The notes: generated from the letters alone by a model not told the origin. Numbered from the stretch's first letter, positions 48,247 to 60,562 are shown. The stretch: DNA of 64,000 bases from Saxidomus purpurata (GCA_022818135.1 JAFMSR010000002.1:49260801-49324800); one strand, 5' to 3'. Made by a program: numbers and translations.

Positions 48247-49040
48247 TTAGCTCGACTATTCGGAGAATATGGAGAGCTATTACAGTCACTTGTGTGTCGG
48301 CGTCGGTGTCGGCGTTGCTTCTTTGGTTAAAGTTTTGCCTGCTAAGTCTATCATGCACTATCTCAGTAACCACTTATGATATTGACTTGAAACTTTGTTC
48401 ATGTCTTTAGGGTGTCATACAATCAAGGCAGATAACTCTTGAAAAAATTTAGTACAAATTATGGCCCTTGTTTGACTTTTTGAAAATATGGTTAAAGTTT
48501 TGCCTGCTAGGTCTATCTGCACATATCTCAGTAACCACTTATAATTTGCTTGAAACTTTGTTCATGTCTTTAGGGGTGTCATACAATCAAGGCATATAAC
48601 TCTTGAAAAAATTTAGTACAAATTATGGCCCTTGTTTGACTTTTTGAAAATTTGGTTAAAGTTTTGCCTGCTAGGTACTATCATGCCATATCTTAGTACC
48701 CTTATGATATTGACTTGAAACTTTGTACATGTCTTTAGGGGTGTCATACAATCAAGGCGATAACTTTGTAAAAATTTAGTACAATTATGGCCCTTGTTTG
48801 ACTTTTGAAAATTTGGTTAAAGTTTTGCCTCTAGGTACTATCATGTACATACCTCAGACCCTTGTGATATTGACTTGAACTTTTTTAATGTCTTAAGAGG
48901 TGTCACACAGTCAAGACAGATCTCTTGTTGAATTTAGTGCAAATTATGGTCCTTGTTTGACTTTGAAATTTGGTTAAAGTTTTGCTGCAGGTCTATATGC
49001 CATATCGTAACCATTATGGTAGTTATTCACCTTGCTAGTG
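48247..49040. mobile_element. AGCTCGAC-family element with decaying tandem core
   Basis: The 5' foldback is AGCTCGACTATTCGGAGAAT...GGAGAGCT, followed by a GTCGGCGTCGGTGTC microsatellite. Core copies start at about 48325, 48490, 48654, 48815 and 48972 and shorten from 165 to 157 bp by scattered small deletions. No clear 3' hairpin found. Confidence 0.65.
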
Positions 49041-50625
49041 TTCAGGGTAATTTTGTATCAAACTATGCCAATCATCTATAGTTTAGTTTTGCTTTTTTAT
49101 GATTCACTTTCCTATTTTACTTAATGTTGCGTTTTGTTTTGCTATTCCTGATGTTTTGTTTTATGGACCGCTCGCTTTTATTTATAGGGAGCACTTTTGA
49201 GAATGTGTATCTGTCATGGATTGAAAATCTAAAATGTATTTCAAATTTGGCTCAGATTTATTGGAATTTACATTGCAAAAGATTTTTTAAAACTTGATTT
49301 AAGCTTCGTATTTGAAACAAGAGTAACGTCCCTTTGTTTGTCATAGTTTTTATTGAAGCTTTTTTTCAATAGAGTAAACAAACTGCTATCTGCAAGGTAT
49401 TTAAATACATGTAGGTCTCTAAGTCACGGCAAAGTAGAAACGATTGATAACTGATTGATAACTGACCGCTGGAGGAAAGATTTGAATTGAACATTTAGTT
49501 TGTGTTATTGACATGTTGATATTCAATGCATACAAATTACAATACGTTTATCAGTTGTAAAAGTTAAGACTTCTATCTAAGCTGTGTTAATTCTAATTGG
49601 ATTTAGGCACTTAATTTGTAAATATACATACATTAGTGTATTGAACACAGTCATCAGGCAGATGTACTCTACCAAGTTATATTTCATGTGCAGTTTTATT
49701 CAAAAGGTTTAAAAAGTTGGATGTCTGAATTAGAGGTATTGTGATATAAAGGATTTCCAAATTGGATTTAGGTAGGTGCTCAGTTAAAGATAACATACAG
49801 GCATACCATCAGTGGAAATATGTTTCAAGTTTATGGCATAAATTCGATGGCATAATTGATTTCGTAGGGCAGTTGATATATAGCGCCTGAAATGCATAGC
49901 TAATGCAGTTAAATAGATAGTATGTCATAAAAACAAATATCCATTCAGTGAAAACATAAAACATGAATATGCAATGTAGATGACTCATTTCTGTCTATAC
50001 AGGAAATACATACAAATAAGGAAAATTGTATGCATGTTTTGTCCTTGAATGTTAATTGCTATGCATACTATCTTGTCATGGAACTTAGAAAGATATATCT
50101 ATACAAGCATATGAATATTTAAATGCACAAATGAGAAAGTTGTATATGTAGGTAAGATTTGCATGATGTAACATGTATTGTTCACTTCTTCACAGGCTCA
50201 AGATGAGCTGTCAGATATTTATTGGTCCATCACAAAGTCATGTCAGATCGGATTCCAGCCTTGTTGGATGAAGGTCAAGGTCTTAATCAAGGGTGCATAT
50301 TGAGAGTTAATTTTATGCTGGCTCTTGAAATGCTTGAAGGAATTGTTACAAATTTAGATCATTGGAAGCAGTGTCCAGCTGCATCAACTTGAAGTGTACA
50401 TGTAGTTACAATTTAAGGTCCAAGTAATCAGGTTTGGATTAGTGTTAATTCCATAATCTCCTTACCCCCATTCCATATTTCCTTACCTCCATTCCATATC
50501 AACCCCTGTGAAGTTTTTCTTATCAAACATAAGTTAATGTTCATCTTTGATACAATGTGCAGAACCTTTTATACGCTACAAAGGTTCAAGGTCACAGTCA
50601 AAGTGCTGTCCTAAAAGGATGTTTG

Positions 50626-51125
50626 TCAAACTTAGCTGACCTCTGCACCTATTCAAACTTTGCTTACATCTGCACTGCATTAAACTTGGCTGACGTATGC
50701 ACCTAATCAAACTTGGCTTACATCTGCACCACATCAAACATGGCTGACATCTACACTGCATCAAACTTGGCTGACATCTGCACTGCATCAAACAAACATG
50801 ACTGACATCTGCACCACATCAAACATGGCTGACATCTACACTGCATCAAACTTGGCTGACATCTGCACTGCATCAAACAAACATGACTGACATCTGCACC
50901 ACATCAAACATGGCTGACATCTACACTGCATCAAACTTGGCTGACATCTGCACTGCATCAAACAAACATGACTGACATCTGCACCACATCAAACATGGCT
51001 GACATCTACACTGCATCAAACTTGGCTGACATCTGTACTGCATCAAACAAACATGGCTGACATCTGCACCACATCAAACATGGCTGACATCTGCATTGAG
51101 CTTGTTTGACATCTGCACTACTCCA
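50626..51125. repeat. Satellite with 85-bp higher-order unit
   Basis: The basic monomer is ~27 bp (TGACATCTGCACTGCATCAA plus ACTTGGC). Three variant monomers (27+27+31) make an 85-bp unit repeated at 50797, 50882, 50967 and 51052, with near identity. Flanking monomers are more diverged. Confidence 0.88.
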
Positions 51126-53759
51126 AACTTGACTAATATCTGCACCACAACTACAACCACAAAACTGAAACACCTAGTCATCTCCTAGCAGATTCAGCAA
51201 TATTAAGGCAGCATTCACATTTCTTCATTTCTGTGTAAAGTCTCAATTTCACATTTCCAATTACGTGAATTCAATATCTCTTGAAATTTCAACATAACAA
51301 ATTCACAACTTCAGGATCACTGCTGGAATTCAAGATTTCAATTTCATGAATAAAGTTAACACAAATTAACAATTTCACCTTCACTAAGATGAAATTGTGA
51401 AGTCATACATTTAAATAGTGAATTCATGATGTTTAAATGGTGAATTCATGAAATTTAAATCTTGAATTCATGTTTTGAAATTGAAGTTGAATTCTTGAAT
51501 TTACAGAGTTAGAAAGATGAAAATGGGAGCTTCACAGTTACTTTATTATGAAGTGAGAATTTCACAATATTCATATGGTTAAGACAATGATTTCCATGCA
51601 TGTAACAGACCAAAATTAATTTCTAAATATTGTTTCCCAATACACATAACCAGAATAGAATTTGAAAGCCTCTGCTCATATTTTATGTTTAGAGATTCAT
51701 CAAATCAAACAGTAACAAATGTTTGTTTAAAATGTACAAATGTTGACAGTAAGTCAACAAATAAAAGAAATTACTGCACAGTGAAACTGTATGACATGAA
51801 TGCCTGCCATATAATTAAAATACAAACTTTGTGCTGGGATATTACAAAATAATAATGTGTAATTTCTTTTTACTTCCTTTGAACTAAACTGTGTCAATGT
51901 GTTTACTGTTATGCATGTCTGAAGAAGTATGAGTTTACAAGTGTATTTCTTTCTTAAATTATGCTAAACTGTGTTAGGATATTTTTGTACCATATAGCCT
52001 TCAATTGAATTCACCTGTGAATGAAGTTAAGTTAAAAGATTTGGCAAATATTTTAATACACCATTAAGGTGTTTACAGTCATTGAAGTAACACTTCTTTA
52101 TACTACATCTTACAAAAACATTTCAATTGGCCTGTGAAATTTTTAATATTGAATTTTTAAAAAGGAAATTGTGTTATTAAAATAGGAAATACCTGTTTAT
52201 AATGGGAAAGGTACAAACGATAGTACAAATAGTGAGAGGCTATTAATAGTCAATTATAAACTATTATCTTCATTTCTGTGTGTTAAATATACAGTGAACA
52301 AAAAAAAATGTTTTTTAAAGTAAGGCAGTTTTGTAAACTGGATTTTTAGCAAACTGTTGATTGAAAGGTGTATTTTCATGCTGGTTGTTTGATGTAGGCA
52401 TCAAACCGTTAAGAACCATTTTGGGGATAAAATGAACCATATAACGACGAAACGTGGCCCAGGTAAATTTTTGTTCCTGAATTAGGTAAAATCCATCATA
52501 ATATATTCATTTTTGATGTACATGCTGGTTTAAGGTGGTTGTTTGCATAATGCTTATGTCTTGTTCCTCTGCCAAAAGATTGGCCAGTTTTGATGTTTGT
52601 GAGATAATCAGATAAACCAATTATATTTCTATTGAGCTGAATGCTATTTTAATCAGATAAGTATTGAAACAAATACTGACTTAATGCTTTATGAAATTTT
52701 AACGTTAAGAAACAGTTAAATAGGTAAAGGACTGCAATATTAAAGTGTGATTTTATAAAACCCTCCCAGAAGTCAGGTCAAGTATAATTAGAACAGAAGT
52801 TGTTGATAACAGTCCATACATCCTGAAAATCTTGTGGGTCCAGCTCCTTATATAGTATGGTAAAAGATTTATTTAAAACTTTTACGGATGAACAACTTAG
52901 ATCTGAAAACGATTGTTACAAGTATTTTAGTTTTGACTATTTTTACCAGAATTGCAGCCCTTTGTTATTTTTTTATGCCTCCAAAGGGCATGTAGTAATT
53001 GCACTGTCTGTCGGTGAGTCTATCCGCTATTTTGTGACCAGGGCTGTATTAAGTTCTACACGCATAAGCTAGTATCCAGACTACGCAGTTGCTGCTTTTG
53101 ACACAACAGTATGTCATAAACCCCATTTAGGTACCTCCAAGGCAAGGTCATACGTAAGGCTAAGTGTAGCAACAAAGCAATATTTTTCTTTCAGGGCTGT
53201 AATTTCTACATATAATACAAACCAATTTTCAAATAACTTCATTAAGCTTTTGTCCTGCACCAATCCCAGGCAGCTACCTCCAAGGTCAAGGCCATACTTA
53301 TGGCTGGAAACCTGTAACTTTAGAAAGATACTTAGTAACATTGAGCTTGTGCAGCCAGTCTCTGCAACAAGTCACAGACCTGGAAACAACATGGAATGTT
53401 CAAGCTGTCCATTACCAGTGGACTGCAGGGCATATTTTTGTTTAAATTGCTATAAGGGAAATGCTGAAAGAAAATGTCTTTGTGAAATTCTAGTAATCTC
53501 ATCTAGATGTTCCTGCAAGATACTTACATTATACATGATTGTGATTTCTCTCATATTCAGACCGCCTGAATTCTTTATTTCTGTCATATCAACACATATC
53601 ACATATCAACTTATGAAGCTGGGATTTTTAATGTTTGAAGCAAAAATCATTTTGATGTTATATAAGAGTTGAGCCATTGTGTACTTGTAGTGGTCAGCTA
53701 TTGTTTCTATTGTCATGCTTGCATGAACAGTGATTGTATGTAGCTACACCTATTTTCAG

Positions 53760-53816
53760 AGAATGGTTACCCAAAGGGTATAGAATTTGTTGGAGATCCT
53801 ATCTTAGTTACAGAGG
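53760..53816 (+). CDS. SORBS: Small SORBS-gene exon (57 nt)
   Basis: The acceptor is cacctattttcag and the donor is gtaagg. Phase 1-1. It encodes ENGYPKGIEFVGDPILVTEG. The start of the next exon (EGKIPKGAIYLG) repeats the pattern N/K-x-x-P-K-G-[IA]-x-[FY]-[VL]-G, so this exon looks like a duplicate of the head of exon 54829. Confidence 0.78.
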
Positions 53817-54828
53817 GTAAGGCTCAGTATTATTTTGTTTAATATCTCTGCAGCTTCCGAATCTGAAGACATTTCTACAATTGCAGGAATAGCTTTAGAT
53901 CGAGCTTAGCCAAAGCAGATGCCCTTAGTCTGTCAATTTACATGTAAATATGTATACTGTAGAATGAATACTTGAAGCAGCTGATTGACTTGAAGATCCT
54001 GATTTCAAGCATGACAGAGTAATTGCTCACCTGAGCATGAAACTTTTGGGACTGCTTGATGTCTTTTGTACATTGTGCGTCTTAGCAATATAGATTCAAA
54101 CTGCATCTGCTCTCAAACCTCTTGTCCAATTCCTACCAGCCTTCACAGGAATGATCCTTAGATGGTCCTCTACCAAAATTATTTTAACTGGTCTGGTCTG
54201 CTAGGACGAAAGTCGACAAGTTTCAAAACTGGTCTGGTCTGTACTTAGATGGTCCTCACCAAAAGGCCAAGGCCACTTCACAAAATGGTACCAAAAAAAA
54301 AAAATATAAAAAACCCCCCCCCCCGGCCAACTTAGAAGTAAATAAATATTAAACCCCCCCCCGGGGGCCCCCCCCACCAGCAGGATTATTCCTTGGATGG
54401 TTCACTACCAAAATTACTTAGAGCCCAAATGTCACCTTTATCATCAGGAAATATGCAGATCTCATGTATTGCAGAGGTTCTCTGTTCACTCAGGTGAGCG
54501 ATATAGGGCCATCATAGCTGTCCTGTTTACTTGCTTGTATGATTAGATGATTTTTAAGGCAACTGAATAGTGATATTTGGTGTTTTTGCATGGCATGAGC
54601 ATGTTTGACCACCATTTTATATGCATGAATGCAGTATACAAGTGTTACCCTTTATATGTCACACATGTGTGCCCATCTTGTAATATAATATTTGTAACAT
54701 ACATGGCACCCATCAGACATACTATTTTGTGCCTTACACATATATATACATATCAAATAAAGGCTTTTCATACACATCTTCAGTGTTGCTTTAACAGTGC
54801 TTTAACTGTTTTTCTGTTCTTACTTCAG
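53817..54828. other. Intron with AGCTCACC-type element and homopolymer block
   Basis: About 54020-54530 is an AGCTCACC-family element (TGCTCACCTGAGCATGAAAC to GGTGAGCGATATAGGGCC). 54290-54377 inside it is runs of A, C and G that look like damaged or mis-assembled sequence. Confidence 0.55.
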
Positions 54829-55034
54829 AGGGTAAAATACCAAAAGGTGCAATATATCTTGGTAAATCTGAAACAATGGAAGGCGATGTCAAACACACAG
54901 ACTCTTATTATGCCGTCCCTTCAGATGACAAACCAGTTACAACAACAACAACAACAAAGGTCAGCAGTCCAAAACGTTACGAAAATATTGGACCTATAGA
55001 TGAAGAAAGTGGCATGCCTCTGTCATTTAGACAG
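54829..55034 (+). CDS. SORBS: SORBS-gene exon with RYENIGPIDEESG linker (206 nt)
   Basis: The acceptor is cttacttcag and the donor is gtatac. Phase 1 in, phase 0 out. It encodes EGKIPKGAIYLG, then a run of six threonine codons from an ACA repeat, then SPKRYENIGPIDEESGMPL and SFRQ. The Y-x-x-I-G-P-x-D-E-S-G-x-P-L block is strongly reminiscent of the segment directly before the DWYK motif in SORBS proteins. It joins in frame to the DWYK exon at 56098. This is one of the two exons that identify the gene. Confidence 0.9.
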
Positions 55035-56097
55035 GTATACTATTGTTAATTCTTTAGTTTGACTATTTGAAAAATAAGGGCTATTTCAGGCTCCTTCATT
55101 TGGGCATCAGAGTTAGCATCACAGTTAGTATTTAGTTTCAGCTGAAGCTTTGAATACATGCTACATATCTCAGTAACTTCTTATGGTATGGTCAACTTTA
55201 CTGAAGTATTAATGGGCATCAGAAAATCAGGTTTGATAACTCTGAATTTGAAATCCTTTGATAAGGATGTGTTGAAAACAACACCCAATCACCTACACTG
55301 AAGGTCAAAGTCACAATTAAATCTTATACCTTGGTTTTATGTAGCTGTACCTTTCACATAAACAAAAATGAATGATCTGTGACATACACACTCTCTGGCA
55401 TTTTCATTGTATTACCTTTATCATACTGGAAATGTGTACACACTTCTTTATAGATTGCTGTAATCTTGTACAGCACTTCATATTGCATGGCAATGCCTCA
55501 TCAAGTTATAGAATGGAATGCCTTTCTCAACAAAGCAATTCTAAAAGTCAAACAGGCTGTCATCAGACAGCTCTTGATCATTTAATCAGAAAAGAAGATT
55601 CACATCACCCTGTAGACGAAGTTCGAAGGTGTATATAGGAATTATCATGTGGTCAAACAGTCGATCAGGCGGTGCATTGCAAAATGTTTGTAGGGCTAAC
55701 TTTCTCAGTCTTGAAATGTTGCAAGGGTACTTGGCAATGATCGTTACCATGGAAACTAGCTTCAGTAGCAGTCACTGTGTAGTTATTGCCCTTGATTAAG
55801 AAACATTGTGGCCTAAGCTACATTTCTGTAGAGAAAGAAATATGTTCAGTACTTGTAGAGTTATTGCCCTTCTACATGACAAGGACTGGTAATGTTGCAG
55901 TACACTTATGATAAGAACTGAAGATGAACTGTTGTGTTCTCCTGAAGTCTGTGCATTGTCATCTATCTGTCCATATTTACTTTGCAAACACATCAAATGT
56001 CTAGGGTGACATGAAGTGCAAACAGGGAACAAATCCAGATGCAAAAAAAACATGAACAATTCAAAGGAGATAATTTATGAGCCAGTTCTTATTTCAG
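55035..56097. other. Intron between the two SORBS-diagnostic exons
   Basis: 55070-55330 is a decayed TTTGACTATTTGAAAAATAA-type repeat. 55372-55638 is the open frame discussed as a possible alternative exon. The rest is unremarkable. Confidence 0.5.
55474..55628 (+). other. Possible alternative exon in the linker intron
   Basis: An open frame runs from 55372 to 55638. Inside it, an acceptor (cttgtacag, ending 55473) is followed by a coding-like segment rich in Q, S and H (HGNASSSYRMECLSQQSNSK and more) and the donor-like AAG-gtgtat. Phase in is 0, matching the exon at 54829. Phase out at that donor is 2, which would break the frame into the DWYK exon. A phase-0 exit exists only at the weaker gtagac. 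It is therefore a low-confidence cassette or alternative end. Confidence 0.22.
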
Positions 56098-56173
56098 AAT
56101 GTTGAGGAAGACAAACAGCATGATTGGTATAAACAGATGTATAAAAGTTTACACAGAACAAAGAAAAAAGAAG
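56098..56173 (+). CDS. SORBS: SORBS-gene exon with diagnostic DWYK motif (76 nt)
   Basis: The acceptor is cttatttcag and the donor is gtatta. Phase 0 in, phase 1 out. It encodes NVEEDKQHDWYKQMYKSLHR followed by TKKKE. D-W-Y-K-x-M-[FY]-K-x-[IL]-H is the conserved motif of sorbin/vinexin/ArgBP2 proteins, known between the sorbin-homology region and the SH3 tandem. A longer frame starting at the ATG at 56099 reads the same bases out of phase and is not the protein. Confidence 0.92.
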
Positions 56174-58916
56174 GTATTAAGATATTCCTTTTTCATGTCC
56201 CTAAAGCATACCATACTAAAGTGTACATTCATTAAATCCTCTGTAAGTCTGTCTGTCTCACTACTTGAAAGCTATGGGCTTCAGACTTGGATTATAGGTA
56301 AGTTCTGAGGAGAAGTCGTGTGCAGAACCTTAGGTATAGCACCAGTTACTTTTACATGAACTAAAAGGGGGTCTAGTAAATTATGATGGCCATAGTTTTC
56401 TGTCTGTATGTTTGTCTGTAAGGCATTAATGAAGTTTGTTATCTTTGCAAACTTGGTCAAGACTGTCACTTTTAAACTCAGAATTATTGTTTGCTATCAA
56501 ATGTAATTGATAAAAGATGAAGCATTTAGACATTGTTTTGTAATTTTTCTTCAATTTGACTGATCATTCTCCACCCCAACCCCCTGAGTAAACTTTGAAA
56601 AATTGTGGAATTCTGCCTGTGGGTCAATAATATTGAAACTATTAATCACAGGTGAGTTTAGCGTAGCAGGGACCCAAACAGTGAATGTTAGCTAAAAATA
56701 GCCTAATGACTATATATCAATAAGAAGGTAAACAACACTGTTTACACATCAACCCGGTTTCAGCCTTAATTACTTCATCTAGCATACATATTTATGATTT
56801 CCGTAAAAGTTTACTTCAGTGCCCAAATGCAAATCGTTTTGAAACAGCGACTGATAGTTTCCGATTTTTTTTAATTTTTTCCCAAACCCCGAATAATTCT
56901 ATCTCACACATTTCTGACACTGAATTCTTCCCTAATAAGAAGCTTTTAAACAAAGTCGCATTGTGTCATCCAAATATTACACAACAGACGCTCGTAGAAA
57001 TTAATTTGATAAATATTTCCACTAACTTTCCAGTTTTAATACGATCCGCTAATACAGTTTTCATTTTATTTTGTTGATATATTTTGTAAACATTTACATG
57101 CAGCCATACTGAAAATGGGAAAAACTTGTTTCCATACCGCATCGATCGGCCAGGTCTTACCAAGTCTAGGTTACACATCACTAATGCATGTCTATGGAAT
57201 ACTGCGCTCAAGTACACCTTCAATTTAGCAGTGTTGTGTCGTTCTTGTGTGTGTCCACAGTGACGGTTGCACGTTGGAAACTAGACGTACCCAAAATGTG
57301 CGAGATTTATTCGAGTTGGCGAAAAATGGTAAAAATTTCGGAAACTATAGGTCGCTGTTACAAAACGGTTTGCATTTGGACCTTGAAGTAAACGTCTACG
57401 GAAAATATAATCTCTTAGGCTACCCCCTATATGCAATAGGTTTTTATAAATATGCATTATTCTATATGAAGTAATTGAAGCTGAATCTGGGTCTATGTGC
57501 AAACTGTGTTGTTTACCTTCTTATTGATATGTAGTAACAGGGATCGTATATAATATAATAAATCCTGGTAGTAACTAGGGTATTTTAACTAAAATGCACT
57601 GTTTGGGTCCCAAGTACGCTACACTCATCTGTGCTATTAATATGCACATTTACAACAGACAATGGATGACCATAATTGATTATGAGGTTACTGGGTCAGA
57701 AGGCATGGTCACTGTCATATTTAAAATTTCTAAAGGCCTTTATTGAGAGCTCCCACCTGGCATATATATTGCTGCACACAAGGATTGTCTTTTTGAATTA
57801 TCCTCTGATGGTCTTGCCTAAGTACTATGTGCTCTCAGTGAGCTACTGTGACTGCGTTATGTTTGTCATGCATTGCCATCTGACATTAACAATTGCTTCA
57901 ATTGACATTTCTAGGCCACTTCTCCAGTTCGAACCAAGCTTTACAGGAATGATCATTGGAAAGTCTTTTACTGAAATTGCTCAAACCATTCCGGTCCACT
58001 GCACATAATGACCAAACCACAGGATTGTTGCTTGTATGGTCATCTTCTATAGTTTCTTCAGAGAACTGTTATTTTATATTATCAGGAATTATGCAGATCT
58101 CATCATATATTGCAGATGTTGTCTGTGAAATCTCAGGTTAAGAATAAAGTCTCTTGTTCTTCCTAGCTTACATGTGACGTCTGTTACTAGAGCTTTGTGA
58201 CAAGCTTTTGTTATATAAGTGAAAGAAAGTGGTTCCTGAAAGATTTTATTTACATAGATCTGTGGATGCTTTTCTTGATAATAATCATTTGTTCACTGTT
58301 GATGCTTTACAGAGTCACAGAGTGGTATGTCATAGTGTTGTTATTGTGTTGTACATGTGCTGTTAACCTGTCTTCCCTATATCATGTATATAGAAACTTT
58401 GATAAACCACATTTATTTCATAGTTTTGAGTATTTGAATACAGCATGGAAATATTTAGTACTGTTAGGAAAGTTTCAGTCAGAGTGCTTGTGGAATATAA
58501 GAGTTATAGCCCCTTGAAGATGAGCTATTGTGATCACAGATTGTCTGTCTGTCGTCTGTCTTCACTTCATGAATGTAAGAATGTTTGTCTTGATGTTTTG
58601 AATCTGGGTCACCTGACGTCAATAATTAGGTCACCATGGCAAATAAAAGAAAAAGCTTGTGAGACTCCCGTTTCTTATTTATTGGTCCTTACAAGTCATT
58701 GGATTTGCGTGTTGAAGGATTTCATTTCATGTAGACCTATGCTTGCCCTGGCAACAGAAAGAAACATTGAAAATATTCTTTGTCTGAAACTGCTTTAAGG
58801 ATTTCAAAATTATTTCACAGACTGAAATATTCATGGGGTGACGATCCTCTACCAAATTCAACTGATTTTGATTCATCAAAACAAACATATAAGTTGAGCT
58901 TTCTATTTTCTTTCAG
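56174..58916. other. Intron with a 1-kb TIR element
   Basis: The TIR element is 56641-57641. 57650-58140 and 58500-58800 are decayed AGCTCACC/GGTCA-type repeats. No exon supported. Frames of 106-117 codons near 58,200-58,800 have no splice or phase support. Confidence 0.5.
56641..57641. mobile_element. 1-kb TIR element flanked by ATTAAT
   Basis: The left end (GAGTTTAGCGTAGCAGGGAC then CCAAACAGTG) is inverted at the right end (CACTGTTTGGGTCC...). A second inner pair is ATATCAATAAGAAGGTAAAC at 56715-56734 against about 57511-57530. ATTAAT occurs at both borders, so TTAA (as for piggyBac) is a possible target. The interior is less AT-rich than the surroundings but has no recognisable transposase. 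Confidence 0.7.
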
Positions 58917-58988
58917 CAACAAACAACTACAAACCAACATACCAGTGGCCGGATGATGATGACAAATCCGATACTAAGTCAGTTGATG
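58917..58988 (+). CDS. SORBS: SORBS-gene exon (72 nt)
   Basis: The acceptor is ctattttctttcag and the donor is gtacgt. Phase 1-1. It encodes ATNNYKPTYQWPDDDDKSDT then KSVDG. The Y-K-P-T-Y-x-W-P segment followed by an acidic run looks like a short linear motif in the linker before the SH3 domains. No folded domain. Confidence 0.8.
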
Positions 58989-60053
58989 GTACGTTATTGA
59001 GTATAGTATTGTTTCCGATGTTTCAAATTTTGGTAAAAGTTATCTTACTTCCACTCAGTGCATGTTGATAAAAAAATAGCGAATTAGTTTGAACATGAAA
59101 ATACCGAGTCTGTAAATACCTGACAATTAACACCTGCGGACATAAGTATGGACGATAATCCTTATGAGATTTGACACCTCTTTACCTAACTTTAAAAGCG
59201 ACTTTAGAGCAGTCAGTTTCCATAGAAATGATCTGTTGCACATAATTGGTAGCATAATAAGAACAAAAAACAGAGATTATTGCTCACTAATTACTGGTCG
59301 CTTGTCATGTTAGACAAAAGTCGCTTAATGCAATAGAAAAACAGTGTAAAAATGCTTGGGAGATATTCAAAAGCGGTCGCTTAAGACAAAGGTCGCTTAA
59401 TATGTGATCGCATGGACAAGTTCAACTGTATTTAAATGCTGCAGTAAAACAACATTAATTTTATCAATTTGACAGTAGAATCATTTCTCCCTGTGATCTG
59501 TGAAAACATAAAACAACAGAAAAGTGCATGAGATACTAGGATTTGATGCAATCATGCATGTTATAATAATGCATGATCACAAATATAATGACATATTAGG
59601 GAAAAAGAAAAAAGATGTATTCCAAATCCCTGTTCCCAAGGAAAAGCTGTAAGAATTAGAGTTTCCACTCAGTTTGTGACTCAATCTTGTTTGCAAGGAA
59701 AAATGATTGGTTAAGTTTCATATTGTTACAACATCAGGCCTGAAGTAACTGCATTATTTTAGCAAAGTCTCTTTGTAAGTCAGACACATGTTTAATAACT
59801 TAGACATACATTTGAGCACCATATGCTTACCATATTTCTGAACATGTATCGAGAATATGTGTGCCCAATGGAATGAATAGTTTGGTTTGCATGAGCATTA
59901 CTTGTTCTTCTGTCTTGTTTCTGCAGGCAAATATATTTTTATCTGTCATTATGTACAATACTCATTGCATTTGCTTATATCAGTGTATTTTCTCTAGTGT
60001 TTGTGTATATGTGTGCATGAGTATTTGCATGATTTAGTATTATGTGTCTACAG
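58989..60053. other. Intron with fragment of a DNA element
   Basis: 59,200-59,440 has repeated GTCGCTTAA and AGTCGCTTA and ends GGACAAGTTCAACTGTA, a common end of invertebrate DNA elements; its partner end is not clear. No exon found, although a good acceptor occurs at 59,926. Confidence 0.45.
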
Positions 60054-60485
60054 TTACAACATCCGAGACTACTCAAGGTATATCTAGTACACAATTTGAG
60101 GAATCAAAGTCATATTTCTCCCTGGCTTCACCAAAAAGTACAGGAGCTTTATCACCAAGAAGTGCTGATTTGTCATCAAAAGTATCTGAACTTTCACCCA
60201 CATCAACCAGAAGTACAGATATTTCATCCAGAAGTTCAGAATTGTCACCGAAAAGTGCTGAAAAACCATCCAGATTAGACTTCAAATCTGCAAGTGCAAT
60301 TAATAACTCATCAAACTCAAACTTGACACATTCATTAAAAAACAACAAAACAGACAAAAACAAGTTCTCTCTATCAACTGTATCTGAATCATTAAGAAGG
60401 GACGCTAAATTCCCAAGTGGAAAGCAGTCCAAATCAGATGATGTAATTATGGCAGACAAACAGAGCCAATCAGATGATGATCAAG
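60054..60485 (+). CDS. SORBS: SORBS-gene exon, serine-rich with SP repeats (432 nt)
   Basis: The acceptor is tatgtgtctacag and the donor is gtattc. Phase 1-1, open for 144 codons. It encodes a serine-rich low-complexity region with short reiterations (ASPKSTGALSPRSADLSS, ELSPTSTRSTD, SELSPKSAEKPSR), then an asparagine/lysine-rich stretch, and ends in KQSKSDDVIMADKQSQSDDD. The SPKS/SPRS units are plausible proline-directed phosphorylation sites. The intron begins with 41-bp repeats about 80 nt past the donor. Confidence 0.85.
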
Positions 60486-60562
60486 GTATTCTCTAACATT
60501 GCAAACAGAAAACTGTTTTTAATATTGCAAGCAGGGTTTCACCGTAATAATATTTAATTTGT

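Larger units (their letters stand above)
47196..53759. other. 6.6-kb intron with tandem-core element and satellite
   Basis: 47380-47700 is a decayed repeat, 48247-49040 an AGCTCGAC element, and 50626-51125 an 85-bp higher-order satellite. 51200-51560 is an AT-rich GAATTC/ATTTAAAT palindrome-rich stretch. 52974-53350 is a decayed element starting TATGCCTCCAAAGGGCAT. 49,040-50,570 and 51,560-52,970 look featureless. Confidence 0.5.

Noticed and set aside
50626..51125. CRISPR array
   Set aside because: Units are head-to-tail with no unique spacers, and the genome is eukaryotic.
58445..58798. 117-codon + frame
   Set aside because: No splice sites in phase and repeat-derived sequence on its 5' side.
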